A DNA stretch of 64,000 bases from a virus. The stretch lies in IMG/VR virus record IMGVR_UViG_3300020437_000003, positions 62,001 through 126,000 of that record; one strand, 5' to 3'. A model generated the notes under the pieces. The model was not told where the DNA came from. It did not search any database and saw nothing but the letters and a program-made list of their open reading frames with translations. The position numbers and the translations under genes are program-made. The number at the start of each line of letters is the position of its first letter. The stretch's first letter is position 1. Below, in pieces: positions 1 to 8,379 of this stretch.

Positions 1-132
1 AACGCAACTGAAAAGTTTGTTCAATGGTATGGCGGAGATGCGGATGAAGAATCTATCAGAGCATCGTTTGCTGAATTTAAATTAACAGATCCTGCGATCA
101 ATGCAAAGATGACATCTATAGGTGGATTTTAA
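1..132 (+). CDS. C-terminal end of an unidentified protein (partial)
   Basis: An open frame enters from the left edge and stops at a TAA at 130-132, giving 43 residues that end in TSIGGF. The stop is followed after three bases by the ATG of the next gene, the tight spacing typical of this genome. The fragment has the acidic and aromatic composition of a real coding end, but nothing in it identifies a family. Its start and function lie outside the window. Confidence 0.6.
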   Translation, partial: NATEKFVQWYGGDADEESIRASFAEFKLTDPAINAKMTSIGGF

Positions 133-135
133 AAA

Positions 136-741
136 ATGAAAATTACTATCTCCGAACTTAAACAAATTATACAAGAGGAAATTGATTCTCTTAACGAAGG
201 TGGCTACGGTGAAGGTTCGATGGCTCGCAGCCAACTTGGCAGAACAGCAGAACTTGCACTGATGCTACAAGATATGATTGGAGACGACACAAACCTTGAA
301 GAGTGGGTTGAATCCAAGATTACTAAGTCGCAAGATTATCTTAGTTCAGTATTAAATTATATGAGGGGTGAACAACTGTCTGAAGGTTATTACTCTAAAG
401 GAAAGTGTGTTTATAAAAAAGAAGATAATTCAAAAGTTGGCTGCACAGATGGCCCAGTAAAAGATTATTTAGCTGCACTTTATGCAAATGTTGGTGATGC
501 CAATGAAAGTAAACTTGAAGAAGGACTTGAACAATTAACACCTGAAAATGTTGAGTTGCTATTTAACGTTATGAAAAAGATGGCTGAACAACCAGCAATT
601 ATATCTGCCCTTGCAATGGGTGGTTTAGCTGCAGCAGTTAATAAAATGGCAGAGACAATCAAAGGTCAATTGCCAGACCCAGCAGATATCACCACGACCA
701 CCAGCCCCACACCCCCAAGCGAAACTACTGAAACAACTTAA
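136..741 (+). CDS. Unknown protein with capsid-targeting-like N-terminus
   Basis: This 201-residue protein is not recognised. Its first 15 residues, MKITISELKQIIQEE, closely match the start of the protein at 2667 and recall the short N-terminal capsid-targeting peptides of T4 internal proteins, which the prohead protease removes after an (I/L)-x-E site. The middle is helical and acidic. Residues of about 150-175 are Ala-rich and could form a hydrophobic helix, and the last 25 residues are a Pro/Thr-rich, probably disordered tail. Its place upstream of the lysis and packaging genes fits an internal or core virion protein. That role is inferred from the N-terminus alone. Confidence 0.6.
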   Translation: MKITISELKQIIQEEIDSLNEGGYGEGSMARSQLGRTAELALMLQDMIGDDTNLEEWVESKITKSQDYLSSVLNYMRGEQLSEGYYSKGKCVYKKEDNSKVGCTDGPVKDYLAALYANVGDANESKLEEGLEQLTPENVELLFNVMKKMAEQPAIISALAMGGLAAAVNKMAETIKGQLPDPADITTTTSPTPPSETTETT

Positions 742-750
742 AGGTTCAAT

Positions 751-948
751 ATGGTAAAAGCACAAGCATTCTTAGACACTTGGTTAGCTAAGCTTACATC
801 ACGTAAATTAATGGTTTGGCTGGCAGCAACTGGCTTAACACTAGCAGGACATGTTACTAGCGAAGACTGGGTGATTATTTCAGCAATCTATATCGGGGGC
901 CAAACCATTATTGATGGCATCTCTAGATTGCGAGGTTACAATGATTAG
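751..948 (+). CDS. Small two-helix membrane protein, candidate holin
   Basis: A 65-residue protein with two hydrophobic stretches, about residues 20-37 and 42-58, separated by a short polar turn (SED). A charged N-terminus and the basic end SRLRGYND flank them. This is the layout of small class II holins, which form the inner-membrane lesion that releases endolysin. The next two genes are also membrane or exported proteins, so the three look like a lysis cassette, while the endolysin itself is far away at 46488. Many small phage membrane proteins share this shape, so holin is an inference. Confidence 0.5.
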   Translation: MVKAQAFLDTWLAKLTSRKLMVWLAATGLTLAGHVTSEDWVIISAIYIGGQTIIDGISRLRGYND

Positions 949-1324
949 AAAACAAATTTTAGAGTTTGTTATATCACACTGGAAAGAAATACTAATAGTT
1001 GTATTAGCAATCGTAGTTGTCGCTAAGACGAGGTATGACTACAATCTAATGCAGAAAACATATAAGACACAAATAGAATCTGCACAATCACAAATCGAAG
1101 GTCTTAAAGAAATACACAAGCAAGAGATTAAAGAAAAACAATTGCTAATGGAAAGTCATCTTGAATCAATTGCCGAAATAGAAAAAGACTACGAAGATGC
1201 TCTTGATATGATAGATGAACTAAGACAAGATAAAGCTGGCAAATACAAGAATAAGTTTAATAGTGACAGAGAAGAACTAATTAGAGATATAGAATCTAAG
1301 TTTGGTATCGAGTATGTTCCTTAA
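941..1324 (+). CDS. Membrane-anchored coiled-coil protein, candidate inner-membrane spanin
   Basis: The start is placed at the ATG at 941, which follows a GAGG-type ribosome site and overlaps the previous stop by 8 bases. The product has 127 residues: a short basic N-terminus, one transmembrane segment at about residues 16-30 (EILIVVLAIVVVA), then roughly 80 residues of charged Lys/Glu-rich coiled coil. An N-terminal anchor followed by a periplasmic coiled coil is the design of Rz-type i-spanins, which join the two membranes at lysis. Its position between a holin candidate and an exported protein supports this, but sequence identity cannot be shown here. Confidence 0.5.
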   Translation: MIRKQILEFVISHWKEILIVVLAIVVVAKTRYDYNLMQKTYKTQIESAQSQIEGLKEIHKQEIKEKQLLMESHLESIAEIEKDYEDALDMIDELRQDKAGKYKNKFNSDREELIRDIESKFGIEYVP

Positions 1325-1736
1325 ATTATTATTTCTGCTAACAATGGCCGCAAATGCCACAGAGCCTGCGAAGTTTACCGTATTAGAATATAAAGCCCCA
1401 GCACCCTTTGCTGGTGTTTTGTTTGACGAAAATGCAATAGCAAAGGTATTGTCAAGTTATGATATAGCATTATATTCCTGCGAGATAAAAACAGAGTACG
1501 AACTGAAAGTACTGAGAGAAGAATACGAATTTAAATTAGAGAATTTAAAAATTGAACACAATGCTTTAACAAAAGAATACGACTTGTTTATAATGGAGAA
1601 AGACAAGGAAATAAAAGCACTTGTAAACTCTCTAGAGAAAACAGCACCAAAATATAAATGGTGGTGGTTTGCTGGAGGTGTTGCTGTGGGAACTGCGAGT
1701 GCATACGGTGCTTATAAGGTATTTAATGAACAATAA
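1314..1736 (+). CDS. Exported coiled-coil protein with C-terminal membrane segment
   Basis: The likely start is the ATG at 1314, overlapping the upstream gene by 11 bases. The 140-residue product begins with a signal peptide (MFLKLLFLLTMAANA, predicted cleavage after ANA), followed by a Pro-rich segment, a coiled coil of about 50 residues (roughly 60-110) and a hydrophobic C-terminal helix after KWWW. Export, coiled coil and a membrane end next to the candidate i-spanin suggest a lysis partner or envelope-spanning protein. No lipobox Cys follows the signal, so it is not a standard o-spanin lipoprotein. Function is unproven. Confidence 0.5.
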   Translation: MFLKLLFLLTMAANATEPAKFTVLEYKAPAPFAGVLFDENAIAKVLSSYDIALYSCEIKTEYELKVLREEYEFKLENLKIEHNALTKEYDLFIMEKDKEIKALVNSLEKTAPKYKWWWFAGGVAVGTASAYGAYKVFNEQ

Positions 1737-2118
1737 AAATCTTAATCAAATTGCTGCTATTGAGAAAGCTATAAAAGAAAAGTATGGCGACGATGCAATT
1801 GCAAATCCCAGAGCATTTTGGGATGAAGATAAGGAAAAAGAATATCTTCAACAAATGAAAGAATTTTATGCTAAGACATCCAAAAATTCTGAATGGGAAG
1901 ATAAAATTGATGTAAATGGTATAAAGGTAAGCAAAAAACTACTTAATAAAGAACCGCGTAAAAATTGTCCTGTCTGTGGAAAGTTTCCAAAGACTTCGAT
2001 GGATGATGTCTGTTTAGTCAAATTTGAATGTTGCAACAATTGCTACATAAAATATGTCGAAGATAGAGAAGAGCGTTGGAAAAATGGTTGGAGACCAAAT
2101 TTAAAAAAGGATAATTAA
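1726..2118 (+). CDS. Zinc-ribbon-like small protein of unknown function
   Basis: The chosen ATG at 1726 overlaps the previous stop by 11 bases and has AAGG about 8 bases upstream. A longer open frame begins at 1669 but would cover the preceding membrane helix. The 130-residue product has a helical N-terminal half rich in Lys/Glu and a Cys cluster in the C-terminal half: CPVCG, then CC and C in ECCNNC. Two CxxC-like pairs suggest one structural zinc site. The protein ends in a basic Trp-containing tail. It lies just before the head and packaging genes. I do not recognise the family. Confidence 0.65.
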   Translation: MNNKNLNQIAAIEKAIKEKYGDDAIANPRAFWDEDKEKEYLQQMKEFYAKTSKNSEWEDKIDVNGIKVSKKLLNKEPRKNCPVCGKFPKTSMDDVCLVKFECCNNCYIKYVEDREERWKNGWRPNLKKDN

Positions 2119-2119
2119 A

Positions 2120-2662
2120 ATGGCAACAGTATATGAAATAGTACAAGGACTCTCTCAAGCAGCAGCTAATGTTTATGACGGCGCTCTTGATGAAAACAAC
2201 GAACCCATTGAGGCAGGCTTGCAGCGTGAGGCTGGCGATCCTATTTTAGATAGACGCATTATTGATGGCTTTAATGTTAGGTTTGCAGGCAACATTATGC
2301 ATCTTACATATATGTCTGAAGTTCATTTAAAGAAAGTTCATGAGAACGGTTTTGAAGATGATATTACTGCTATCATGTCAGAAGTTGTCAAGTTCTTAAA
2401 GAAAGAGTATCGTAAAATCACTGGTAGTTCTGTAACACTTACCGAAGTCGAAGAACCAGATATTAGAGTCGAGAATGTTTCCAACGTGCGTACTTTTTTG
2501 ACAGCAGTACAACAGTTTACTGTAGGTGGCTTAGATGAATCAATGAATAATGAAGATGCCTCAAAAGCACCTGATGCCTACTGGCAAGACTTTATGTCTC
2601 AAGGTGGTTGGACTGGTGATGGCGGTAAGCGCCCATCTAATGACACCAGAAAGAAGGAGTAG
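2120..2662 (+). CDS. Conserved-looking phage protein upstream of terminase, function unknown
   Basis: A 180-residue protein with a mixed alpha/beta composition and no membrane segment or Cys motif. It starts one base after the preceding stop and has a weak AAAGG-type site. The last 30 residues are Gly/Asp/Ser-rich and look flexible. In T4-type phages a small terminase subunit or head-completion protein often precedes the large terminase, but I see no helix-turn-helix or coiled-coil evidence to call this TerS. Best left as a virion or packaging-associated unknown. Confidence 0.6.
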   Translation: MATVYEIVQGLSQAAANVYDGALDENNEPIEAGLQREAGDPILDRRIIDGFNVRFAGNIMHLTYMSEVHLKKVHENGFEDDITAIMSEVVKFLKKEYRKITGSSVTLTEVEEPDIRVENVSNVRTFLTAVQQFTVGGLDESMNNEDASKAPDAYWQDFMSQGGWTGDGGKRPSNDTRKKE

Positions 2663-2666
2663 GGTA

Positions 2667-3113
2667 ATGCAGATTACTAAAAAGCAACTTCGTAGAATTA
2701 TTCTAGAAGAATACATGAAAGAAGAAAACATTACCGAGTATAGCGAAGAGGCTGAAGAACTTATTAGGCGAATGATTGGTGACGATGAGTATAGGCGTCG
2801 TAGAGAGCTTGAGATGCCCAGAGATCGAAATGATGGACAAACCGCACCAATGCAAAAACGATCTGATTCTATAGAGGATAAGATAGCTAGTTTAGTTCAG
2901 GGTATGCAACCAGATGATGTGGCCGAACTTTTTCAGTCTGTCTTTTCAAGATTACCCGGTGTAGAGATGCAGGATGATGAACCCGACCCACCTTCTTTGT
3001 ATGGCGATCCTAGAGACGATGGCAGATCTCCAATCACACTTGGTCCTGTTAGAGAAGATTTTGATTTGTCTGCACTGCAAGAAATGATTCGTACAATGAT
3101 TAGGGATGTATGA
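2667..3113 (+). CDS. Acidic unknown protein with capsid-targeting-like N-terminus
   Basis: The ATG at 2667 sits a few bases after AAGGAG and gives 148 residues. The N-terminus MQITKKQLRRIILEE matches that of the protein at 136 nearly position for position. The rest is acidic and Arg-rich (a YRRRREL run near residue 40), with predicted helices at about 65-90 and at the C-terminus, and a Pro/Asp-rich linker. Its last 4 bases overlap the terminase start, so the two are probably translationally coupled. The shared N-terminal peptide suggests a core or internal head protein; small terminase subunit is an alternative by position. Confidence 0.55.
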   Translation: MQITKKQLRRIILEEYMKEENITEYSEEAEELIRRMIGDDEYRRRRELEMPRDRNDGQTAPMQKRSDSIEDKIASLVQGMQPDDVAELFQSVFSRLPGVEMQDDEPDPPSLYGDPRDDGRSPITLGPVREDFDLSALQEMIRTMIRDV

Positions 3114-4693
3114 GTTTTGAACTTACCAAAAAACAAAAGTTTCAAGAAATATTAAAGTGCGGTAAAGACCCTGCATATTTCTTGAAAAATTACGCCCGTA
3201 TATCACATCCGATGCACGGGCTAATCCTTTTTGATACGTATGACTTTCAAGATGTGTTGTTAAATGATTTTAACGATTACAGATTCAACATTATTTTAAA
3301 AGCAAGACAGTTAGGTATTTCAACTATTACAGCCGGGTATATTTCTTGGCTTATGCTTTTTCACAAAGATAAGTCAATTCTTGTTATGGCAACCAAGTTT
3401 GCAACTGCTGGTAACCTTGTTAAAAAGGTTAAAAGCATTATGAAGAATTTGCCAGAGTGGATTCGCATAGCTACAATCTCGGTTGACAACCGAACATCAT
3501 TTGAACTGTCTAATGGTTCTTCGATTAAGGCGGCATCAACATCAGGTGATGCAGGTCGCTCTGAGGCACTGTCTTTATTGGTTCTTGATGAGGCTGCACA
3601 CATCGAAGGTCTTGATGAGTTGTGGACTGGTTTGTATCCCACATTGTCTACTGGTGGTCGTTGTATTGCACTTTCAACACCTAACGGTGTTGGTAATTGG
3701 TTTCATAAAAATTGTGTTGATGCTGAGAGTGGGGCAAATAATTTTAACCTTACAACACTACCATGGGACGTTCATCCCGATAGAGATGAAGAATGGTACA
3801 AGAAAGAAACTAAAAATATGTCCAAACGACAGATTGCCCAAGAATTAGAATGTAATTTCAACACTTCTGGTGAGACCGTAATTGACCCTGATTGTATGGA
3901 GTGGTTGCTTAGTAATGTGTGTGAACCAAAGTATAGAACTGGTTTTGATAGAAACTTTTGGATTTGGGAAGAGTATGATCCAAGCTGTAATTATCTTATG
4001 GTCGCTGATGTAGCTCGTGGTGATGGTGCTGATTATTCAACTTTTCATATGATAAAATTAGAAACTTTGCAAGTTGTTGGCGAATATCAAGGGAAGCCAA
4101 CACTCGATATGTATGCAAATATATTAAATCAAGTTGGTAGAGAGTTTGGTAATGCGATGCTTGTTGTTGAAAACAACAATGTTGGTTATTCAGTGTTAGA
4201 TAAATTATTAGATGCTGGATATCCAAACTTGTATCACTCTATCAAGTCAACACACGAATATATCGAACAACATCAAGCTGAATACAGAAACTCTGCAGTG
4301 CCCGGCTTCACAACGTCTTCTAAGACTCGACCTCTTATAGTAGCGAAATTAGAAGAGTTTATCAGAAATAAACTAATTACGGTATATTCATCTCGTACTA
4401 TTAATGAGATGAAAACTTTTATTTGGAGGAATGGTAGACCACAAGCAATGAAAGGTTATCATGATGATTTGATAATGGCATTAGCAATTGCTTGCTGGGT
4501 AAGAGACACTGCAATACAAAACAGCGCAAGAGATTTGAACTATCAAAAAGCTTTTGCGAATGCAATTATTACATCCAGAACTACTATGAACACACAAATA
4601 AAAGGACAGATTGGATACAAAGAAAAAGAATCATTTGATAAAATAGACGAAGCTAAAAGAATGTACAATCAATTTAATTGGATTATAAAGTGA
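3110..4693 (+). CDS. terL: Terminase large subunit (gp17-like)
   Basis: The 527-residue product is the packaging motor that pumps DNA into proheads and cuts the concatemer. The N-terminal ATPase has the adenine and Walker A region KARQLGIST (64-72), Walker B LLVLDEA (156-162) and coupling motif ALSTPNG (187-193). The C-terminal RNase H-like nuclease has acidic metal ligands in VADVARGDGADYS (D300, D305), VVENN (E354) and GYHDD (D452/D453). Length and motif order fit T4 gp17. It starts with a 4-base overlap on the preceding gene and is followed after 8 bases by the portal gene. Confidence 0.95.
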   Translation: MSFELTKKQKFQEILKCGKDPAYFLKNYARISHPMHGLILFDTYDFQDVLLNDFNDYRFNIILKARQLGISTITAGYISWLMLFHKDKSILVMATKFATAGNLVKKVKSIMKNLPEWIRIATISVDNRTSFELSNGSSIKAASTSGDAGRSEALSLLVLDEAAHIEGLDELWTGLYPTLSTGGRCIALSTPNGVGNWFHKNCVDAESGANNFNLTTLPWDVHPDRDEEWYKKETKNMSKRQIAQELECNFNTSGETVIDPDCMEWLLSNVCEPKYRTGFDRNFWIWEEYDPSCNYLMVADVARGDGADYSTFHMIKLETLQVVGEYQGKPTLDMYANILNQVGREFGNAMLVVENNNVGYSVLDKLLDAGYPNLYHSIKSTHEYIEQHQAEYRNSAVPGFTTSSKTRPLIVAKLEEFIRNKLITVYSSRTINEMKTFIWRNGRPQAMKGYHDDLIMALAIACWVRDTAIQNSARDLNYQKAFANAIITSRTTMNTQIKGQIGYKEKESFDKIDEAKRMYNQFNWIIK

Positions 4694-4701
4694 GAAAATA
4701 A

Positions 4702-6687
4702 ATGGCCGATAACAAAAACAATCCCAGAAATAATCAATCGCAATTATTTAAATCTTTAACGAGATTATTTTCTGGTCCTATTATTAATTACCGTTCTCAG
4801 TCGGGACGTAGGATTAGACGACAGCATCTTGATAAATTTTCGTCAAGATTTAAAACAGCATCTGGGCAACAATTTAAGAAGACTCACTACAGTCCGTTAG
4901 ATCAGATCGGTTCTAATGCTATCGCAAACCAGCGTCGTTCAGAACGTTATGTTGACTTTGATCAAATGGAATACACTCCTGAGATTGCTTCAACACTTGA
5001 TATTTATGCAGATGAGATGACAACTTATTCCGATCTTAGACCTATGCTTAATATTAGTTGTCCTAACGAAGAATTAAGAGCGGTTTTGGCAATCTTATAC
5101 GAGAACATTCTCAATGTAGAATATAATTTGTTTGGCTGGTCAAGAACAATGTGCAAGTATGGTGACTTCATGTTGTACTTGGATATTGATGATAAATACG
5201 GTGTACAGTCAGCTATCTCACTCCCTCCACAAGAAGTTGAGAGATTGGAAGGACAGGACGCTACAAACCCTAACTATGTACAATATCAGTGGAACTCGGC
5301 TGGCTTAACATTTGAAAATTGGCAAATTGCACATTTTAGAGTATTAGGTAACGACAAGTATGCACCTTATGGAACTTCTATTCTTGAGCCTTCACGTCGT
5401 ATCTGGCGTCAGCTTACCCTTATGGAAGACGCAATGATGGCCTACCGTGTTGTGCGTTCGTCAGAGAGACGTGTGTTTAAGATTGATGTTGGTGCTATTC
5501 CCCCGAATGAAGTTGAACAGTATATGGAAAAAGTAGTTACTCAACTTAAAAGAAATTCTGTTGTCAATCCTGACACCGGCCGGGTCGATTTACGCTACAA
5601 CCCGATGAGCATTGAAGAAGATTACTACATCCCAGTCCGTGCCGGTTCACAAACCGATATTGTATCATTAGCTGGTGCACAAAATATTACAGCGATTGAT
5701 GATGTCAAGTATCTTCGCGACAAGTTGTTCTCAGCACTAAAGATACCTCAATCGTATCTTACGATGGGTGAGGGAGCGACAGAAGATAAAACAACATTAG
5801 CACAAAAAGATATTCGTTTTGCCAGAACTATTCAAAGATTGCAGCGAGTAGTTATTTCTGAGCTTGAAAAGATAGGAATTATTCATCTTTATACACTTGG
5901 ATTCCGTGGTGATGACTTGCTTTCATTCAAGCTGTCACTCAACAACCCATCTAAGATTGCCGAGATACAAGAAATTGAACATTGGAAAGCGAAGTTTGAC
6001 ATTGCAGCATCGGCTACTGAAGGTTACTTCTCGCGCCGCTGGGTGTCTGAAAATATTTTTGGTATCAACCACGAGGAATTTGTACGTAATCAGCGTGAAA
6101 TGTATTACGACCGTAAACATGATGCATCATTGCAACAAGTTGCCGAAGGGGCAGCAGGTGCCGCCGGCGGAGGCGGTGATGCCCTTGGTGGCGGCTTAGG
6201 TGGCGATCTTGGAGGTGGTGACTTAGATCTTGGCGACGATGCCGGTGATGCCGCTGGTGGTCCAGCCGAAATACCAGCAACTGACGTAACAGACGCAACA
6301 CCAGCGCCAGATGATGCAGGAGATGATTCACCATTATTGGCAGTGCCTCCCGGTTCACGCCCATCAAAAAAACTAAGCGTGTATGACAAGAGCACTTATG
6401 TAAGAAAAGATGGTGTCAATGATAAGAGGCCACTAGGTAAAAGATCTCAATCATATGGGTCAATTGCTACACCAGAAACAAATACTATGAGAAAGAATAA
6501 TCTAGGCTATCCAGAGTTAAGATCATTGGGTAGAGGAGTTTTTACAGAACAAACATCTATATATTCTGATAGAGAATTAGACGAAGAACAAAAAATTCTT
6601 GAGATGAATAATTCTGTAAAATCATTAATTGATGTTTTAGATAAGAAAAATAAACTATTGACGGAGCAAAAAGATGAAACACAATAA
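4702..6687 (+). CDS. Portal protein (gp20-like)
   Basis: A 661-residue protein directly after terminase, where T4-type phages carry the portal. The dodecameric portal forms the head vertex through which DNA is packaged and to which the neck binds. Residues 1-480 look like the conserved gp20 core, including a Tyr/Asp-rich EYTPEIASTLDIYADE region and a long Arg/Ser-rich middle. From about residue 485 to 560 there is a Gly/Ala/Asp low-complexity linker, probably disordered, followed by a charged C-terminal tail that T4 gp20 lacks. The ATG follows the terminase stop with a GAGAAAAT spacer. Confidence 0.85.
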   Translation: MADNKNNPRNNQSQLFKSLTRLFSGPIINYRSQSGRRIRRQHLDKFSSRFKTASGQQFKKTHYSPLDQIGSNAIANQRRSERYVDFDQMEYTPEIASTLDIYADEMTTYSDLRPMLNISCPNEELRAVLAILYENILNVEYNLFGWSRTMCKYGDFMLYLDIDDKYGVQSAISLPPQEVERLEGQDATNPNYVQYQWNSAGLTFENWQIAHFRVLGNDKYAPYGTSILEPSRRIWRQLTLMEDAMMAYRVVRSSERRVFKIDVGAIPPNEVEQYMEKVVTQLKRNSVVNPDTGRVDLRYNPMSIEEDYYIPVRAGSQTDIVSLAGAQNITAIDDVKYLRDKLFSALKIPQSYLTMGEGATEDKTTLAQKDIRFARTIQRLQRVVISELEKIGIIHLYTLGFRGDDLLSFKLSLNNPSKIAEIQEIEHWKAKFDIAASATEGYFSRRWVSENIFGINHEEFVRNQREMYYDRKHDASLQQVAEGAAGAAGGGGDALGGGLGGDLGGGDLDLGDDAGDAAGGPAEIPATDVTDATPAPDDAGDDSPLLAVPPGSRPSKKLSVYDKSTYVRKDGVNDKRPLGKRSQSYGSIATPETNTMRKNNLGYPELRSLGRGVFTEQTSIYSDRELDEEQKILEMNNSVKSLIDVLDKKNKLLTEQKDETQ

Positions 6688-7474
6688 AAAAAGAAATACG
6701 GCATTTGTTTTTGAGTCGTTGGTAAAAGAGATTACCGCCGCGATTATCAAAAATGATACTGAAAGAAAAAATATTGCTGTATCGCTTGTGAAAAAACACT
6801 TTAAGCCCGGTAGCTACTTAAGACAGCATCTCAACTGCTACAAGTCACTCTACGAAAACCAGAACCTCCCAGTTGAAATATGTGAAAAAATATTAAAAGA
6901 AGCTAATATCTCAGCACGTTTAATCGATCCACACGGATTATTTAAGCAACAAACTGAGCTTATCAACGATATTAACAAAGAGCTTGACCCAACTGTATTT
7001 AATAACTTTGTGCCAAACTATAAAACATTGGCAACCATTGACCAGATCTTTAATATAAAAACAACGCCAAAGAATAAGGTCATGTTAGAAAATAAGATTA
7101 TTGAAGATATGTCAAAGAGTGTTGAATTAGAAACTGAAACGGAAATTGACACTCTCACTCTAACAACTTTTGTAAATAAGTTCAACCAGAAATACTCTGA
7201 TGAGTTGCTTGATGAGCAAAAAGAATTGTTAAACCATTACATCGCTTCTTTTGTTGACAATGCTGTTGAACTTAAGATGTTTCTGAATGAAGAATTGACC
7301 AGACTTAAGAAGACAATTGATTCAATTCCAGATAGTAAGCTTGATGGGCGTCGTAGTTTGATAAGTGAAAAGCTTGACTCTTTCCAAGCTACTGAAATTG
7401 ACGATAACTTATTGTTGACTGTCTTAAAAACTCAACAACTTGTAAAGGAAATTAGTGATGCCGGTAATCATTAA
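6674..7474 (+). CDS. Conserved-looking helical protein after the portal, function unknown
   Basis: The ATG at 6674 lies within the end of the portal gene (14-base overlap) behind GGAG. The 266-residue product is almost entirely helical, Lys/Glu/Asn-rich, with no membrane segment, Cys cluster or nucleotide motif. The N-terminus is basic (MKHNKKRNT). Overlap with portal and its place before the protease suggest a role in prohead assembly, perhaps as a core or portal-associated protein. I do not recognise a family and no residue points to an enzyme. Confidence 0.6.
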   Translation: MKHNKKRNTAFVFESLVKEITAAIIKNDTERKNIAVSLVKKHFKPGSYLRQHLNCYKSLYENQNLPVEICEKILKEANISARLIDPHGLFKQQTELINDINKELDPTVFNNFVPNYKTLATIDQIFNIKTTPKNKVMLENKIIEDMSKSVELETETEIDTLTLTTFVNKFNQKYSDELLDEQKELLNHYIASFVDNAVELKMFLNEELTRLKKTIDSIPDSKLDGRRSLISEKLDSFQATEIDDNLLLTVLKTQQLVKEISDAGNH

Positions 7475-7997
7475 GGTAGGTAAAAAGTCTAATCAAAAGA
7501 AAGTTAGATTAGAACTTGATTTACGCCGTTCATTAAACGGCGATTTAATGATTTTTGATCACGGAGATATTGATATTGTATTATCTCCAAATAAAAAGAA
7601 GGTCGTTGCTTTTCCAAAAGAAACAATGACTGACTTAGTGTATGGTGCACAAAATAGATTGTTTGCTTGCTTAAGAAAAAAGGGAATCGTAATTCCTGAA
7701 AGTATTCAAGCCGGCGCATTCTATGGTTCTTTTGAAGCCACACTTGAAGAGTCCACTGATCCTGACGCATCGTCAGCTAAGATGGCTTTGATTAATATAC
7801 ATAATTTTATTGAAGAAGAAAGACCTTACTTTGAACAGGTCGAAGCCATCGTCTCTATGGATGACAATCATGTACTAGATCCTGATAAAGAATACTCAAC
7901 AGAGCTTGGAGAAGTTCCCCAAGCTGCAGAGAAGGGTTCAATTAGACCCGGGTACATACGTGACCCATACGCCTATAACTATATGTATACTATTTGA
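7458..7997 (+). CDS. Unknown head-region protein
   Basis: Two adjacent starts are possible: GTG at 7455 and ATG at 7458. The ATG is preferred because AAGGAA at 7445-7450 is at ideal distance. The gene overlaps its predecessor by 17 bases. The 179-residue product starts with a beta-rich segment (VIIKVGKKS and IDIVLSP), then helices, and ends with a Pro/Tyr-rich tail (RDPYAYNYMYTI). No catalytic motif is visible. Its position between portal and prohead protease suggests a head assembly or structural role; nothing more can be supported. Confidence 0.6.
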   Translation: MPVIIKVGKKSNQKKVRLELDLRRSLNGDLMIFDHGDIDIVLSPNKKKVVAFPKETMTDLVYGAQNRLFACLRKKGIVIPESIQAGAFYGSFEATLEESTDPDASSAKMALINIHNFIEEERPYFEQVEAIVSMDDNHVLDPDKEYSTELGEVPQAAEKGSIRPGYIRDPYAYNYMYTI

Positions 7998-8004
7998 GGA
8001 ATTA

Positions 8005-8355
8005 ATGGAACTAATAACATTTATACTATGTGCATATGGATTAACGCAAATAGTAGTATACGGTAAAATTTTTAAAAACATTCGTCCCAAAGAGGGCCGT
8101 CTAGGTGAACTATTTAATTGCCCTATGTGTATGGGCTTTCACATAGGTTGGTTTTTATTGCTACTTTCTCCATTCACAGAACTATTTAATTTTGATGTAA
8201 CGGTAACCAATTTTTTCCTTATGGGATGGCTATCGTCAGGAACATCATATGTTCTTAATATGATTTTTGGAGATGAGGGAATTAAACATGAACACAAACA
8301 CGCAAACCCAGAGTCCTGCCACTTGGACAAACAAGTGGATGCTTCAGCCAGTTAG
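8005..8355 (+). CDS. DUF1360-like membrane protein with CPMCMGFHIGW motif
   Basis: The ATG at 8005 follows GAGGA. The 116-residue product has an N-terminal hydrophobic segment (residues 1-20), the motif CPMCMGFHIGW near residue 40 running into a second hydrophobic segment, and a third around residues 70-90. The C-terminus is His-rich (HEHKHANPESCH). A CPxCxGF/W motif beside membrane helices is the signature of DUF1360 proteins, which also occur in aquatic phages and whose function is unknown. It is odd to find an inner-membrane protein between head genes. The end of the gene overlaps a possible tiny gene in another frame. Confidence 0.6.
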   Translation: MELITFILCAYGLTQIVVYGKIFKNIRPKEGRLGELFNCPMCMGFHIGWFLLLLSPFTELFNFDVTVTNFFLMGWLSSGTSYVLNMIFGDEGIKHEHKHANPESCHLDKQVDASAS

Positions 8356-8377
8356 GCGTTGCTGTAAAGGATCTTAG
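8288..8377 (+). CDS. Possible 29-residue overlapping small protein
   Basis: An ATG-to-TAG frame overlaps the end of the DUF1360-like gene and ends two bases before the protease start. It has GAGGG about 7 bases upstream. The product begins MNTNTQTQSPATWTNKWM and ends RRCCKGS. The ribosome site of the protease lies inside it, so translation through it could couple to the protease. It is too short for confident calling and may be chance. Confidence 0.25.
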   Translation: MNTNTQTQSPATWTNKWMLQPVRRCCKGS

Positions 8378-8379
8378 CT

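Noticed and set aside
2120-2662. Small terminase subunit
   Set aside because: The position fits, but no helix-turn-helix or oligomerisation pattern is visible here or in the gene at 2667.
6065-6395. Two long reverse-strand open frames opposite the portal C-terminus
   Set aside because: They mirror the Gly/Asp low-complexity tract, have repetitive Ser/Pro or Arg/His translations and no ribosome site. All real genes are on the + strand.
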